From contig JACRBL010000052.1 of NCBI GenBank assembly GCA_016234485.1, positions 62,001 to 126,000 of the forward strand: DNA of 64,000 nt. The letters are read 5' to 3'. The stretch comes from Chloroflexota bacterium. GTDB lineage: Bacteria; Chloroflexota; Anaerolineae; Anaerolineales; Villigracilaceae. Below the pieces are notes generated by a model. It did not search any database. It was not told the origin of the DNA and worked only from the letters and a program-made list of their open reading frames with translations. This document shows positions 42,013 through 50,658 of the stretch, piece after piece. Every line of letters begins with the position of its first letter. The first letter of the stretch is position 1. A program made the position numbers and the translations under genes.

Positions 42013-42270
42013 TCAATTCTCCCCAAATGGGAGACCAAGTTTTTGTGCCAATTGGACGTTGCTCGGTTCTACGAGAATGGAACCGTCTGGGAAGACAATC
42101 GTCGGAACGCTTCGATTCCCGTTGTTCAATTTTCTGACGATCTCCAGTCCTTCGCGAACCTGTTCGATGTTCACGTTTTCGTAGGCGATCTGTCGTTCGT
42201 CCAGAAAACGCTTGGCGCGGCGGCAATCTCCGCACCAGTCTGTAGTGTACATGATGATTTTTTCGGCCAT
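42013..42270 (-). CDS. Glutaredoxin-like protein (mycoredoxin type)
   Basis: 85 residues. The redox motif is CGDC in IIMYTTDWCGDCRRAKRFL, followed by the cis-Pro segment RSVPTIVFPDGS. CGDC and the WCxDC context resemble mycoredoxin and NrdH-like proteins rather than CPYC glutaredoxins. GGAGGG precedes ATG 42270; the longer frame is not supported. It is the downstream gene of the DUF4173 gene. Confidence 0.88.
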   Translation of the reverse strand: MAEKIIMYTTDWCGDCRRAKRFLDERQIAYENVNIEQVREGLEIVRKLNNGNRSVPTIVFPDGSILVEPSNVQLAQKLGLPFGEN

Positions 42271-42328
42271 AAGCCCTCCGCACGAAAGACGCGCGAGGAT
42301 GGGCAAACCTTACCATGCGAACCTGCAG

Positions 42329-43966
42329 TTAATCCCAATAAAACATGTATCCACAGTCGTATTCTTTTTCCAGAGGGGTGATGATGACGGTCTGTCCGCT
42401 ATCCTTATCGTTTTGGATGAAGTAACCCTTCAACTCGGGACGGATCTCCTCGAGCAGTTTCATCCTGTTCCAGCGCGAGACGTGATAAGAGCGCCAGTTC
42501 GTGTCCGGGGTCGCGTCGGACTGGTAGCGGATGCAAGCCAGGGCCGCGCCCAACGCGTCTCGGACGGTGGCCGGCGTGGAGTCCGCGCGGAACGAGGCGA
42601 CGAGGGGCGGAAGCGCGTCGGCAGAGAGTTCGGTGAAGTAGTTGATGTCCAACTGGTCGGCGTCGATCGGGTCGGAGGAGCCGCGGCTGGAGTTGTCGGT
42701 TCCGAAGTTGCCCTCGATGGCGCGCTGGACGTTTTGACGGACGATGAACGCGTCCACGTTCAGGATGGGGAGCGTGGCGGCAAATCCGATGGAGGCGATG
42801 AGCGCGGCCAGGGCAAACATCCGCTCGCGGCGCAAAATCTCGAGGACGACGGTCGCAACGAGGAGCAGCGCGAGCCAGATCATGAAGATGTGGGTGTAGG
42901 TGCGGAGTTCGGAAAAGCCGTAGATGGTTTCGTAGAGCACGAGGCGGCGATACGCGGAGACGAGCATCACCAGCACGAGCGTCACGATGCCGATGGAGAG
43001 GCCGGAGAAGGCTTTGCGTTGCGGTTCGGTTTCGCGTTTGGAAATCGCGCCGAGGCCGAGGATGAGCAGGAGGCTGAAGAAGGCCACCGCGATCAGTTCG
43101 CCAAAACCGCGGCGGGCGTACTCGCTGTAGGTGAAGCCGTCAATGTGGATGTTGGCCTGCCCGCCAAAGAAATATTGGAATTGGATGACGACGAAGAGCG
43201 CGAAGAGCAAAGCCACGCTTCCGAGCACGATGGTCGCTTCGATGAAGCCGAGGAACTGTCCGAGCATGGGCTTGCCGTCGTTTAATATTTTTTCGTCTTT
43301 GGAGTCGCGCGCGGCGTGCAGAAAGACTCCCGCCAGCAGATACGCGCCGATCAGAATATATGAGAAGCGCAAAATGTACTCGCCCAGATTATCAATGTTG
43401 AGGATGTCGAGAAAATCTTGCAGGCGGGCGTCGAAGACCGCGTCGGCGGAGGCCAGAAGCGATGCGAAGATGGCGACAATGGGCAGGGCGATGGCGATGC
43501 CGCGGATCACAGGCCACGCGGAACGTTTGGCCGTTTCGCCGCGCTCGGCGCGTTCCTTTCGGACTTCGGCGGAGAACGCAACGGGCTTGACGAGCGCGCC
43601 GCCGCCCAGTTTGAAGAAGGTTGCCACGTAATCCCACAGGCCATACCAAACCCAACGTCCGCCCAGGTAGGAGGCGGCGAAGATGCCGAGCAGGAAGAAG
43701 GTGAAGAGAAAGGCAAGGAAGGTCGTCATCGGTTCTGCGCGGATGAAGGTGATGGCCGCGAAGAACAGGAGCGGAATCAACAGCCAGAGCGCTTCGCGCG
43801 CGGGCTTCACTTTTTCCACGCCGAGCAGGAGGTAGAGTCCGCCTGCGAGGCAGAGGACGACGAAGATGGCAAAGTTGACGCCAGGCGTGTGTTCAAAAAA
43901 GAGGAAGTCGAACAGCCAGCCGAGGGCGAGGGCAACCAGCCAGAGACGGTTTGGATTGGATTTCAT
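42329..43966 (-). CDS. DUF4173-domain membrane protein
   Basis: 545 residues with about 11 membrane helices. The DUF4173 core is seen in FQYFFGGQANIHIDGFTYSEYARRGFGEL (in part), then VLYETIYGFSELRTYTHIFMIW. The last 100 residues are soluble. GAGGAG precedes ATG 43966. Function unknown; an integral membrane protein of actinobacterial and Chloroflexota type. Confidence 0.85.
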   Translation of the reverse strand: MKSNPNRLWLVALALGWLFDFLFFEHTPGVNFAIFVVLCLAGGLYLLLGVEKVKPAREALWLLIPLLFFAAITFIRAEPMTTFLAFLFTFFLLGIFAASYLGGRWVWYGLWDYVATFFKLGGGALVKPVAFSAEVRKERAERGETAKRSAWPVIRGIAIALPIVAIFASLLASADAVFDARLQDFLDILNIDNLGEYILRFSYILIGAYLLAGVFLHAARDSKDEKILNDGKPMLGQFLGFIEATIVLGSVALLFALFVVIQFQYFFGGQANIHIDGFTYSEYARRGFGELIAVAFFSLLLILGLGAISKRETEPQRKAFSGLSIGIVTLVLVMLVSAYRRLVLYETIYGFSELRTYTHIFMIWLALLLVATVVLEILRRERMFALAALIASIGFAATLPILNVDAFIVRQNVQRAIEGNFGTDNSSRGSSDPIDADQLDINYFTELSADALPPLVASFRADSTPATVRDALGAALACIRYQSDATPDTNWRSYHVSRWNRMKLLEEIRPELKGYFIQNDKDSGQTVIITPLEKEYDCGYMFYWD

Positions 43967-44103
43967 TTTATTCTCCTCAAAAGATTTTTCTGAGCATGTG
44001 TTCGTGGGGGCTTGCGGATTACCAATCCGCACCACGGCACACAAGATAGTCCCGCGTGGCTTGCGGAGTCTCTCAAAGGCTATCAGGATTGGATTTTTAC
44101 CTG

Positions 44104-44109
44104 TAAAAT
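44104..44109 (+). promoter_or_regulatory. -10 box, leaderless start of the SH3 lipoprotein gene
   Basis: TAAAAT, 6 nt before ATG 44116. Confidence 0.5.
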
Positions 44110-44115
44110 ACGGCC

Positions 44116-44889
44116 ATGAAAAATAAGCCCTTTTTCATCCTGATTGGTATTGTACTCCTTTCATCCTGTAACTTTCCTGGTGTGATGAGTCCCGAGCAGG
44201 CCGCTTCCGCCACCGCCGCTTCATGGACCTTTACTCCTTCCAGCACGGCGACGGCGATTGCCACTTCCACGTTCACGCCCAGCCCCACCTCCACGTTGAC
44301 GCCGACTCCCACGATCACCGAAACGCCCAGCATCACGCCCACGCCGACCTTCGCCTTCCCCACGGTGACGGTCAACGCACAGGCGCATTGCCGCTACGGG
44401 CCGTCCACTGCCTATCTGCACGCCGCGGATTTGTACGCGGGCGATACTGGCTCGGTGCGCGGACGGTTCCAGAACAGCCAGTGGCTTCATGTGAAATTCG
44501 ATAAGCTGGAATACTTCTGCTGGGTGGCCCCCTCGGTGGTGGACGTGGTCGGCGACGTCAAGACGCTGAACTACGCGCCCGTGAACCTGCCTGGGCCGAG
44601 CGTGCTTTACAAGCCTCCACAAAATGTGCGCGCCACGCGCAAGGATGTCTTCGTCACCATCACGTGGGACATGGTCAACATGACCGAGGACGACGACCGC
44701 GGCTATTTCCTTGAATTGTACGTCTGCCAGGGCGGACATTACATCTGGTTCACCGCCGCGCTCGCCACGAAGGCGGAGACCTCCTACACGATCAAGGACG
44801 AACCTGGCTGCGCACTCCCCTCCAGCGGACAAGTCTACGCGGTGGAGAAACATGCCTATACCAAACCAGTGATAATTGATTGGCCGTAA
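44116..44889 (+). CDS. Lipoprotein with Thr/Pro linker and SH3-like domain
   Basis: 257 residues. Signal and lipobox FFILIGIVLLSSC, then a linker of Thr, Pro and Ser (TPSPTSTLTPTPTITETP), then an SH3b-like segment (AHCRYGPSTAYLHAADLYAGD, FQNSQWLHVKFD) and a C-terminal beta domain with paired cysteines. The layout is like the protein at 13950. Surface-exposed; ligand unknown. Confidence 0.8.
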   Translation: MKNKPFFILIGIVLLSSCNFPGVMSPEQAASATAASWTFTPSSTATAIATSTFTPSPTSTLTPTPTITETPSITPTPTFAFPTVTVNAQAHCRYGPSTAYLHAADLYAGDTGSVRGRFQNSQWLHVKFDKLEYFCWVAPSVVDVVGDVKTLNYAPVNLPGPSVLYKPPQNVRATRKDVFVTITWDMVNMTEDDDRGYFLELYVCQGGHYIWFTAALATKAETSYTIKDEPGCALPSSGQVYAVEKHAYTKPVIIDWP

Positions 44890-44929
44890 GAGTTTGCAAA
44901 TTATTATCTTCCCCCATGCCCGCCGCATC

Positions 44930-45016
44930 CGTCATTGCGAGCGCTCTTTGCGAAGCAATCTCCTCATGTGGCGAGGAGACTGCTTCGTCGGGAAGATCAC
45001 CCTCCTCGCAGTGACG
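44930..45016. repeat. CGTCATTGCGAG-family palindromic repeat
   Basis: Arms CGTCATTGCGAG and CTCGCAGTGACG with inner GAAGCAATCTCCT/AGGAGACTGCTTC. Confidence 0.85.
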
Positions 45017-45047
45017 GTTGAATCTGTGATTGATTGAATTTGGTGTA

Positions 45048-45076
45048 TTGACATCCGAATTGAATCGTGCGATACT
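45048..45076 (+). promoter_or_regulatory. Consensus-like sigma-70 promoter
   Basis: TTGACA, 17-nt spacer, GATACT. This is the best canonical promoter in the window, and it drives the small unit that follows. Confidence 0.8.
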
Positions 45077-45137
45077 GACCTCATCGTTCGGGGGATGAAA
45101 ATCAAAGCCATCCTTTAGAAAGGAGGAGGTGATGTCA

Positions 45138-45185
45138 ATGCAAGATAGTATCCAACCCAGCGCTGTGGCATCCCTCCCCAAGTAA
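45138..45185 (+). CDS. Possible 15-residue peptide
   Basis: MQDSIQPSAVASLPK, preceded by GGAGGAGG at ideal spacing (8 nt). An in-frame ATG two codons earlier is too close to it. Its stop lies inside the inverted repeat's loop. No homology can be judged at this length. Confidence 0.4.
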   Translation: MQDSIQPSAVASLPK

Positions 45186-45211
45186 GTTGAAGGTTGCCAC
45201 AGCGCAAACGG

Positions 45212-45247
45212 AACGCCGCCCATCTTAGGAAGGGCGGCGCTCTGTTT
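45212..45247 (+). terminator. Terminator of the small unit
   Basis: 8-bp stem CGCCGCCC/GGGCGGCG, 10-nt loop, then CTCTGTTT. Moderate U-run. Confidence 0.6.
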
Positions 45248-45275
45248 AACGACTGAAGTCGTTGTGTTTTTTTGG

Positions 45276-46781
45276 TTACGGCATCGCGGTCTTGATGAAC
45301 TCCGCCAGGTCGCGTTTCATCTTTTCCAGCGAGGGGATGTGGATGTACATCATGTGTCCCGCCTCGTAATACTCCATGCGGATGTTGCCGCGCAGGGACT
45401 CGTGCAGGCCGAGGTGGTTGAAGGTGTACTCGGTCGCGGAGTAGGGCGTGCCGAGGTCGTAGTAACCATTGGCCACGAAGACTTTCATGTGCGGGTTGAG
45501 CGTCATCGCCTTGCGGAGATTCTCCGATACGCTGACGTGCTGGTTCTCGAACTCGGCATATGACCAAGGGTTGACAAAGGTCCAACCACTGATGACGTAT
45601 TTCAGATCCGACTCGAACTTCAACTCGGCGCGGACGTAATCGTAGAACGCGGCAGTGTACGGCCCCATGATTTGCGGGAACATGGGGTCAAATTCCGCAA
45701 ACTCGCGCACGCCCAATTTGTCGCGGCCTGTGAAGCGGCTATCGAGACGTCCCACCGTCAGGCCGCGTTCGCGCAACAGTTCCTTGAAGTAGTGCTGATC
45801 CATGATGCGCAGGTCGGAGCGTTCGATGAAGGTCGGCGAGATGCCCGTGTAGTGCGCGAGTTTCTCCACGATGCGGGCGCGCTGATCGGCGGGCAACGCG
45901 TCTCCCTTAAGGAGGGCGGACGCGTACTCTCCCAGCGCGAACTCGCCCGCTTCGGCGATAAATTCCTGCAAGGTCTGATGTTTGCCTTTCACCGCGTTGT
46001 GATACCAGGCCGTGGCCGCGTAGGCGGGGACGAAAAGAATGTACGGCAGGTCATTGCCCGGGGTGAAGTCGGCCGTCCCAAAGTCGAGGATGGACGAGAC
46101 GAGCATCACGCCGTTCAGCGCCATGCCATATTGTCCGTAGAGATAGTCCGCCAGGCCGGCGGCGCGCGTCGTCCCGTATGATTCGCCGATGATGAATTTG
46201 GGCGAGAGCCAGCGATTGTTGCGCGTGGTGTACAGGCGGATGAAATCGCCCACCGACTCGATGTCTTTCTTGAAGCCGTGCCACTCCGCGGGCTTCTGCC
46301 CTTCCACGGGACGGCTGTAGCCCGTGCTCATCGGGTCAATGAAGACGAGGTCGGTTTCGTCGAGCAGGGAAAATTCGTTGTCGGTCAATTCGAACGGGGG
46401 GCGGGGCGCGCTGCCGTCGAACTCCAACTTCACGCGGCGCGGACCGAGCACGCCCATGTGCAACCAGACCGAGGCCGAGCCTGGGCCGCCGTTGAACGAA
46501 AACGTGAGCGGACGCTTGGACTTGTCGCGCGTCCCGTCTTTGGTGTAGGCGATGAAGAAAATCTGCGCCCGCGGCTTTTCGCCCTCCGCTTCCTTCGACC
46601 GATCGGGGGTCTCCTCTTTCAGGACGATCGTCCCTGTGGTGACGGTGTACTTGATCTCCTTGCCGCCGATCTTGATGGTGTGCTTCGTTTCGACGAGGTT
46701 GTCTTTGGGGGTGGGCTTTTCGTCTTTCCCTTCGGCTTTGCTCAGGGCAGGCTTTTCTTCGGGCTTGGTTGGTTCGGGCAT
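45276..46781 (-). CDS. S10-family serine carboxypeptidase-like protein
   Basis: 501 residues. NGGPGSASVWLHMGVLGPR (97-115), the nucleophile elbow IGESYGTTRAAGLADYL (Ser201), and the C-terminal His region YYEAGHMMYIH complete the alpha/beta-hydrolase triad. S10 enzymes remove C-terminal residues, usually outside the cell; here no signal peptide is seen. Instead there is a charged N-terminus whose ALSKAEG is encoded by a dispersed repeat. AGGAGA precedes the ATG. Confidence 0.9.
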   Translation of the reverse strand: MPEPTKPEEKPALSKAEGKDEKPTPKDNLVETKHTIKIGGKEIKYTVTTGTIVLKEETPDRSKEAEGEKPRAQIFFIAYTKDGTRDKSKRPLTFSFNGGPGSASVWLHMGVLGPRRVKLEFDGSAPRPPFELTDNEFSLLDETDLVFIDPMSTGYSRPVEGQKPAEWHGFKKDIESVGDFIRLYTTRNNRWLSPKFIIGESYGTTRAAGLADYLYGQYGMALNGVMLVSSILDFGTADFTPGNDLPYILFVPAYAATAWYHNAVKGKHQTLQEFIAEAGEFALGEYASALLKGDALPADQRARIVEKLAHYTGISPTFIERSDLRIMDQHYFKELLRERGLTVGRLDSRFTGRDKLGVREFAEFDPMFPQIMGPYTAAFYDYVRAELKFESDLKYVISGWTFVNPWSYAEFENQHVSVSENLRKAMTLNPHMKVFVANGYYDLGTPYSATEYTFNHLGLHESLRGNIRMEYYEAGHMMYIHIPSLEKMKRDLAEFIKTAMP

Positions 46782-46796
46782 GGGGGTCTCCTATGG

Positions 46797-47480
46797 TTAT
46801 GAATGGGTGGGAGGGATTCTTTCTAACCTTGTTGACAACAATTCATCAATCGTATTCTTATCCTGCTCCAATAAACCATGAATCTCGAACGCTGGATTGA
46901 TTCCATTTTCCAGCGCAAGATAATATGACTTTTTGTCTTCGGGGAGAAAATGCTCCACCCACCGATATCGTTTGTGTGCGCTCCAGGGGAAATGTTGTAA
47001 TGCAGGAGTCGTGAAGCCATTTTCAAATATCTTGCCTTTACGAAAACTATCAGGGAGAAAGGCAACAGCAAGGATAAGAGCAACGATTTTTAGAGCGACT
47101 TCCTTGAGGAAATTAATTTCTCCATAGACAGGCCAATCCGTAAAAATAATTCCGCCAAGCATTAGACCAATGAAGATGGTGAAAACTATTGTTGCGGCTG
47201 ACATGCATCCGACTCTGTTGTAGGTGAGGACAAGTTTTCCAGCCTGCTTTTCAAGAATAGGCGTTGAAATGGCATTGGAGAGTTTATAAGCTGCCAAAAA
47301 AAACATGGCAAAAACGATATCGCCTGACTTGATCCAAAAAAGATCTAAAAGCACAACTCCGCCGATGAGCGCGGAAACAAAATTTACAGGCCATCTAGGC
47401 TGGCTTGAATTATGTCGAATTGTCAGGAATAAATTTAGACCAAAGAGAATTAGAGCCAGAACAACATATACGACAACCAT
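46797..47480 (-). CDS. Membrane protein of unknown family
   Basis: 227 residues in lower-GC sequence. Four hydrophobic segments fill the first 130 residues (VYVVLALILFGLNLFL, ALIGGVVLLDLFWI, MSAATIVFTIFIGLML, LKIVALILAVAFL); the rest is soluble and ends KNTIDELLSTRLERI. Its ribosome-binding site AAGGAGGA lies in the last codons of rsmI, one nt away, so translation is coupled. No function assigned. Confidence 0.65.
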   Translation of the reverse strand: MVVVYVVLALILFGLNLFLTIRHNSSQPRWPVNFVSALIGGVVLLDLFWIKSGDIVFAMFFLAAYKLSNAISTPILEKQAGKLVLTYNRVGCMSAATIVFTIFIGLMLGGIIFTDWPVYGEINFLKEVALKIVALILAVAFLPDSFRKGKIFENGFTTPALQHFPWSAHKRYRWVEHFLPEDKKSYYLALENGINPAFEIHGLLEQDKNTIDELLSTRLERIPPTHS

Positions 47481-47481
47481 A

Positions 47482-48315
47482 TCATCCTCCTTGTTTTCTC
47501 TGATTCACCCTCGCGTACACATCCTTCTTCCCCCACCCGCTCTGCTCGGCGAGTTCCACGGAAATCTCTTTGGCTGATTTGCCGCGCTGTAATTCCGTCT
47601 CGATGGCCGCGAGTAATTCTTCTTCTGACCACTGTTCACTGATCACTGATAACTGTCCTCCCACCACTAGCGTGAACTCCCCGCGGATTTCCCGCGCCTT
47701 GAATTCCTCCAGCGCGCCGCTCAACGATCCGCGCCAGAATTCCTCGTACATCTTCGTCATCTCGCGCGCTACGCAGATGGGACGGTCGCCGAGGGTCGTG
47801 AGCAGGTCTTCGAGCGCGTCGGTCAGGCGGTGCGGGGATTCGAGGAAGATGAGCGTGTAGCGCAAATTGTCAATTTGCGAAAGCAGGTCGCGGCGTTCTT
47901 TCGATTTGTGCGGAAGGTAGCCGAGATAGAGGAACGCGTCGGTGGGGAGACCGGAGACGCTCAAGGCCGCGATCGGCGATGATGGACCGGGAATCGGCCG
48001 AACGTCGAAGCCGGACGCGAGGGCGGCGCGGACGAGTTCGTAGCCGGGATCGTTCACGGCAGGAGTCCCCGCGTCGGAGACGAGGGCCACGTCCCCGTCC
48101 GCGAGCGAGGCGAGGATGCGTTCGAGTTTGGTCAGTTTGTTGTGTTCGAAGTAACTGGTGAGGGGAGTCTGGATGCCAAAGTGGTTGAGCAGTTTGGCGG
48201 TGTGACGCGTGTCTTCGGCGGCGATCAGTTTGGACTCGCGCAGAATCCGCACGCCGCGCGGGCTGATGTCTTCGAGATTGCCAATTGGCGTTGCAACGAT
48301 ATACAGCGTTCCCAT
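47482..48315 (-). CDS. rsmI: 16S rRNA (cytidine-1402-2'-O) methyltransferase
   Basis: 277 residues. GTLYIVATPIGNLEDISPRG, AEDTRHTAKLLNHF, VSDAGTPAVNDPGYELVR and FYLGYLPHKSKER-like segments (LYLGYLPHKSKERR) are diagnostic. Two stretches are repeat-derived: QIDNLRY (47857-47880) and QLSVISEQWS (47626-47656). The latter lies between the catalytic and C-terminal domains. TAAAAT lies 6 nt before the ATG with no ribosome-binding site. Confidence 0.95.
   Translation of the reverse strand: MGTLYIVATPIGNLEDISPRGVRILRESKLIAAEDTRHTAKLLNHFGIQTPLTSYFEHNKLTKLERILASLADGDVALVSDAGTPAVNDPGYELVRAALASGFDVRPIPGPSSPIAALSVSGLPTDAFLYLGYLPHKSKERRDLLSQIDNLRYTLIFLESPHRLTDALEDLLTTLGDRPICVAREMTKMYEEFWRGSLSGALEEFKAREIRGEFTLVVGGQLSVISEQWSEEELLAAIETELQRGKSAKEISVELAEQSGWGKKDVYARVNQRKQGG
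47626..47656. repeat. CAGTGTTCAGTGATCAGT-type tract inside rsmI
   Basis: CACTGTTCACTGATCACTG, in frame. Intergenic relatives are at 48838-48900 and 53903-53932. Confidence 0.78.
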
Positions 48316-48321
48316 GCGGAT

Positions 48322-48327
48322 ATTTTA
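48322..48327 (-). promoter_or_regulatory. -10 box, leaderless start of rsmI
   Basis: TAAAAT on the - strand, 6 nt before ATG 48315, just inside the gap after the DUF606 gene. Confidence 0.45.
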
Positions 48328-48331
48328 CCCC

Positions 48332-48769
48332 TTACTTCACCGTCAGCCACACGCCGAACAGGACGATGCCGATGCCGATCAGTCGCGTCGTGTCGAGCGG
48401 ACGGACGTCCGCGCCCAGCCAGCCGAAGTGGTCGAGAATCATGCCGACGAGCAGTTGTCCCGACACGATGGTAATGATCGAACCCGCCACGCCGATGCGC
48501 GGAATCATGTAACTGATGGCGCTGATGACCACCAGGCCAAAGACGCCCGCCGTCCACGCGTACCACGGCACGCTCCGCCACTGACTCAACTTTCCGCCGC
48601 CCCAAAACAAAAGTGGGATCAACGCAACCAGCGCGCCTCCCACGTGGACGATGAACACGCTCTCGAACGTTCCCAGCCGCTGGGTGAGCATGCTCGCCAA
48701 CGGGCTTTGCAGGCCAACCGCGATGCCGCCCACCAGGCCGATGAGGAGGATGAGGAGGATGGATTCCAT
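48332..48769 (-). CDS. DMT-family transporter, YdcZ/DUF606 type
   Basis: 145 residues with five hydrophobic helices: ILLILLIGLVGGIAVGLQSPL, SVFIVHVGGALVALIPLLF, GVFGLVVISAISYMI, VSGQLLVGMILDHFGWLG and LIGIGIVLFGVWLTV. This is the small-membrane-protein family DUF606, half-size relatives of EamA exporters. AAAGGAT precedes ATG 48769. Confidence 0.88.
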   Translation of the reverse strand: MESILLILLIGLVGGIAVGLQSPLASMLTQRLGTFESVFIVHVGGALVALIPLLFWGGGKLSQWRSVPWYAWTAGVFGLVVISAISYMIPRIGVAGSIITIVSGQLLVGMILDHFGWLGADVRPLDTTRLIGIGIVLFGVWLTVK

Positions 48770-48837
48770 GGGTATCCTTTCGGAGAAGCCGCGTCTTTTC
48801 GACACGGTATAATAGGTTGCAATAGAATCTATCATAA

Positions 48838-48900
48838 GTTATCAGTAACCAGTTTTCAGTGTTCAGTATTCAGCGCTGATCACTGGCGACTGAACACTGA
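48838..48900. repeat. CAGTGTTCAGTATTCAG-type tract
   Basis: Repeated TCAGTAACCAGTTTTCAGTG and ACTGAACACTGAAT units directly upstream of tmk. Confidence 0.75.
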
Positions 48901-48906
48901 ATCCCC

Positions 48907-49527
48907 ATGTTCATCACCCTCGAAGGCCCTGAAGGCTCTGGCAAGACCAGCCACATTCCCTACATCGTGGAATATTTTCGCGAGAAGGGATATGCCGTTT
49001 TCCCCACGCGCGAACCAGGCGGGACGTCCATTGGCGAGCAGATTCGCGAGATTCTGCATGACCTGAAAAATACCGAGATGCATCCCCGCACCGAGACGTT
49101 GCTCTACCAGGCCGCGCGCGCCCAGTTCGTGGAGCAGGTGATCCGTCCGCGGCTGGCGATGGGTGAGATTGTGCTTTCGGATCGCTACTACGATTCGACG
49201 ATTGCCTATCAGGGCTATGGTCATCAACAGGATTTGGAACAGGTGCGTTCGCTCATCCACTACGCCACGGGCGGACTCGTCCCTGACCTGACGATCCTGC
49301 TCGACGTGGACGTGGAGATCGGCCTGAAACGCAAGCAAAAAGCGGACGAGTGGAATCGCCTCGACGCCTACACCGTGGACTTCCACCGCCGCGTCCGCGC
49401 GGGATACGTGGAGATGGCCGCGCGTGAACCCGTCCGCTGGCGCGTGGTGGACGCGTCCCGCGCGTGGAAGTCGGTGCAGGAAGAACTGCGAAGCGTGATT
49501 TTAGAGAATCTGGAGCAAACAAAATGA
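48907..49527 (+). CDS. tmk: Thymidylate kinase
   Basis: 206 residues. P-loop EGPEGSGKTSH, the DRY-like SDRYYDSTIAYQGYG and the lid region LDVDVEIGLKRK. Phosphorylates dTMP to dTDP. The E in the P-loop and the basic lid place it among common bacterial enzymes. Its stop overlaps the next ATG by 4 nt. Confidence 0.95.
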   Translation: MFITLEGPEGSGKTSHIPYIVEYFREKGYAVFPTREPGGTSIGEQIREILHDLKNTEMHPRTETLLYQAARAQFVEQVIRPRLAMGEIVLSDRYYDSTIAYQGYGHQQDLEQVRSLIHYATGGLVPDLTILLDVDVEIGLKRKQKADEWNRLDAYTVDFHRRVRAGYVEMAAREPVRWRVVDASRAWKSVQEELRSVILENLEQTK

Positions 49528-50024
49528 ACGAAGAATTTCCCAAAAACAAAGCCGAACTCTTTTCCAAAATTGAAGAAGAATGGTCTGCTCTGCTGGACGC
49601 GGTCGCGAAACTGACCGCGTCGCAACTGTTCACGCCCGATGCGGGCGGCTGGACTCCCACGGACAACCTCGTGCACCTCACCGAGTGGATGAACATCCTG
49701 CTCGGCTATCACATGGACAAGCGTCCCGCACACGAAGTAATCGGCGTTGCGCCCGAAGTCGTCGAAGTCTGGGACTTCGACAAGATCAATGCAATCCTTG
49801 TCGAGCGAAACAAGAATCGTTCCGCCGAGGATGTGTTGGGCGAGATGAAAACCGTCTACGCTCGCGTACTGGACAGGTTAAACGCGACGCCGTTCGAGAC
49901 GTTGCTCCAGCCGCGTCGTCCCGATGACCCGCAGAGTGGTCCGCTTTTGGCCTCTGTCGCGGGGGATACGTACGAGCATTTTGCCGAGCATCGGGAAGCG
50001 ATTGAGAAGGCGTTTACGGCATAA
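49524..50024 (+). CDS. ClbS/DfsB-like four-helix DinB-superfamily protein
   Basis: 166 residues, ATGA overlap with tmk. Pattern NKAELFSKIEEEWSALLDAVAKL, GGWTPTDNLVHLTEWMNILLGYH and YEHFAEHREAI matches the DinB/ClbS fold. ClbS hydrolyses colibactin; other members act as metal-dependent thiol transferases. His in HLTEW and HFAEHR could bind metal. Substrate unknown. Confidence 0.8.
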   Translation: MNEEFPKNKAELFSKIEEEWSALLDAVAKLTASQLFTPDAGGWTPTDNLVHLTEWMNILLGYHMDKRPAHEVIGVAPEVVEVWDFDKINAILVERNKNRSAEDVLGEMKTVYARVLDRLNATPFETLLQPRRPDDPQSGPLLASVAGDTYEHFAEHREAIEKAFTA

Positions 50025-50154
50025 TAATCGTTCCGTTGTTTTCGCGCCTCGCGTGTTATACTGACTTCACTGTCAACAGGGTTGGGTGATTCTCTTTCGA
50101 GGTCGTCTAAAGCCTGCTTTTTATCACCCGCAAGCGAGTGATGCTAGGAGAAAA

Positions 50155-50499
50155 ATGGAAGTCAAGTTGTATGTTGGAAATCTGTCGTATTCGACGACGG
50201 AAGATAGTTTGCGCACCCTGTTCACGCAGGCGGGGACAGTTTCGTCCGTGGCATTGATCAAGGATCGCGAAACAGGCCAGTCCAAGGGCTTTGCCTTTGT
50301 GGAAATGGGCTCGCAGGCCGAGGCGCAGAAAGCCATCACCATGTTCAATGGTTTCATGATGGGCGACCGCGAGTTGAAGGTCAACACTGCCCGTCCGAAA
50401 GAAGACCGCGGCGGCTCCTTTGGGAATCGCGGCGGCGGGTTCGGCAACCGTGGCGGCGGTGGACGCAAAGACCGTGGCGGCGGCGGACGACGCTACTAA
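50155..50499 (+). CDS. RRM-domain RNA-binding protein with Gly-rich tail
   Basis: 114 residues. RNP2 is KLYVGNLSY, RNP1 is KGFAFVEM, followed by a Gly/Arg tail (GGGFGNRGGGGRKDRGGGG). Such proteins are known from cyanobacteria, Chloroflexota and others, often cold-induced. CTAGGAG precedes ATG 50155. A leader of up to 100 nt containing a weak hairpin lies between a TATACT box near 50058 and the start. Confidence 0.92.
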   Translation: MEVKLYVGNLSYSTTEDSLRTLFTQAGTVSSVALIKDRETGQSKGFAFVEMGSQAEAQKAITMFNGFMMGDRELKVNTARPKEDRGGSFGNRGGGFGNRGGGGRKDRGGGGRRY

Positions 50500-50517
50500 A
50501 CGCTTCGCAAATACAGA

Positions 50518-50552
50518 AAGCCTTCCAGACCAAAATCTGGGAGGCTTTTTTC
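50518..50552 (+). terminator. Terminator after the RRM gene
   Basis: 13-bp stem AAAGCCTTCCAGA/TCTGGGAGGCTTT (one G-U), then TTTTTTC. Confidence 0.9.
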
Positions 50553-50658
50553 GTACCTTATTAACATGAGCGCCCTTTGTGAAAAATCAGCCTTCGGATA
50601 CCGCTCCCTGCATCCGAAGGCTGACCACACGGGTCTCCTACGCCCCGCGTGCCGCATG

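Larger units (their letters stand above)
45083..45247 (+). ncRNA. Candidate small structured RNA with a tiny open frame
   Basis: From the promoter's expected start, the transcript holds AAAGGAGGAGGTG, a 15-codon frame, an 11-bp perfect inverted repeat (GCGCTGTGGCA at 45160-45170 and TGCCACAGCGC at 45195-45205) and a terminator-like hairpin. The loop contains CCCTCCCC, which could pair with the GGAGGAGG ribosome-binding site. It could be a regulatory RNA, a leader-peptide unit or a small-protein mRNA. No known RNA family is recognised. Confidence 0.5.
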
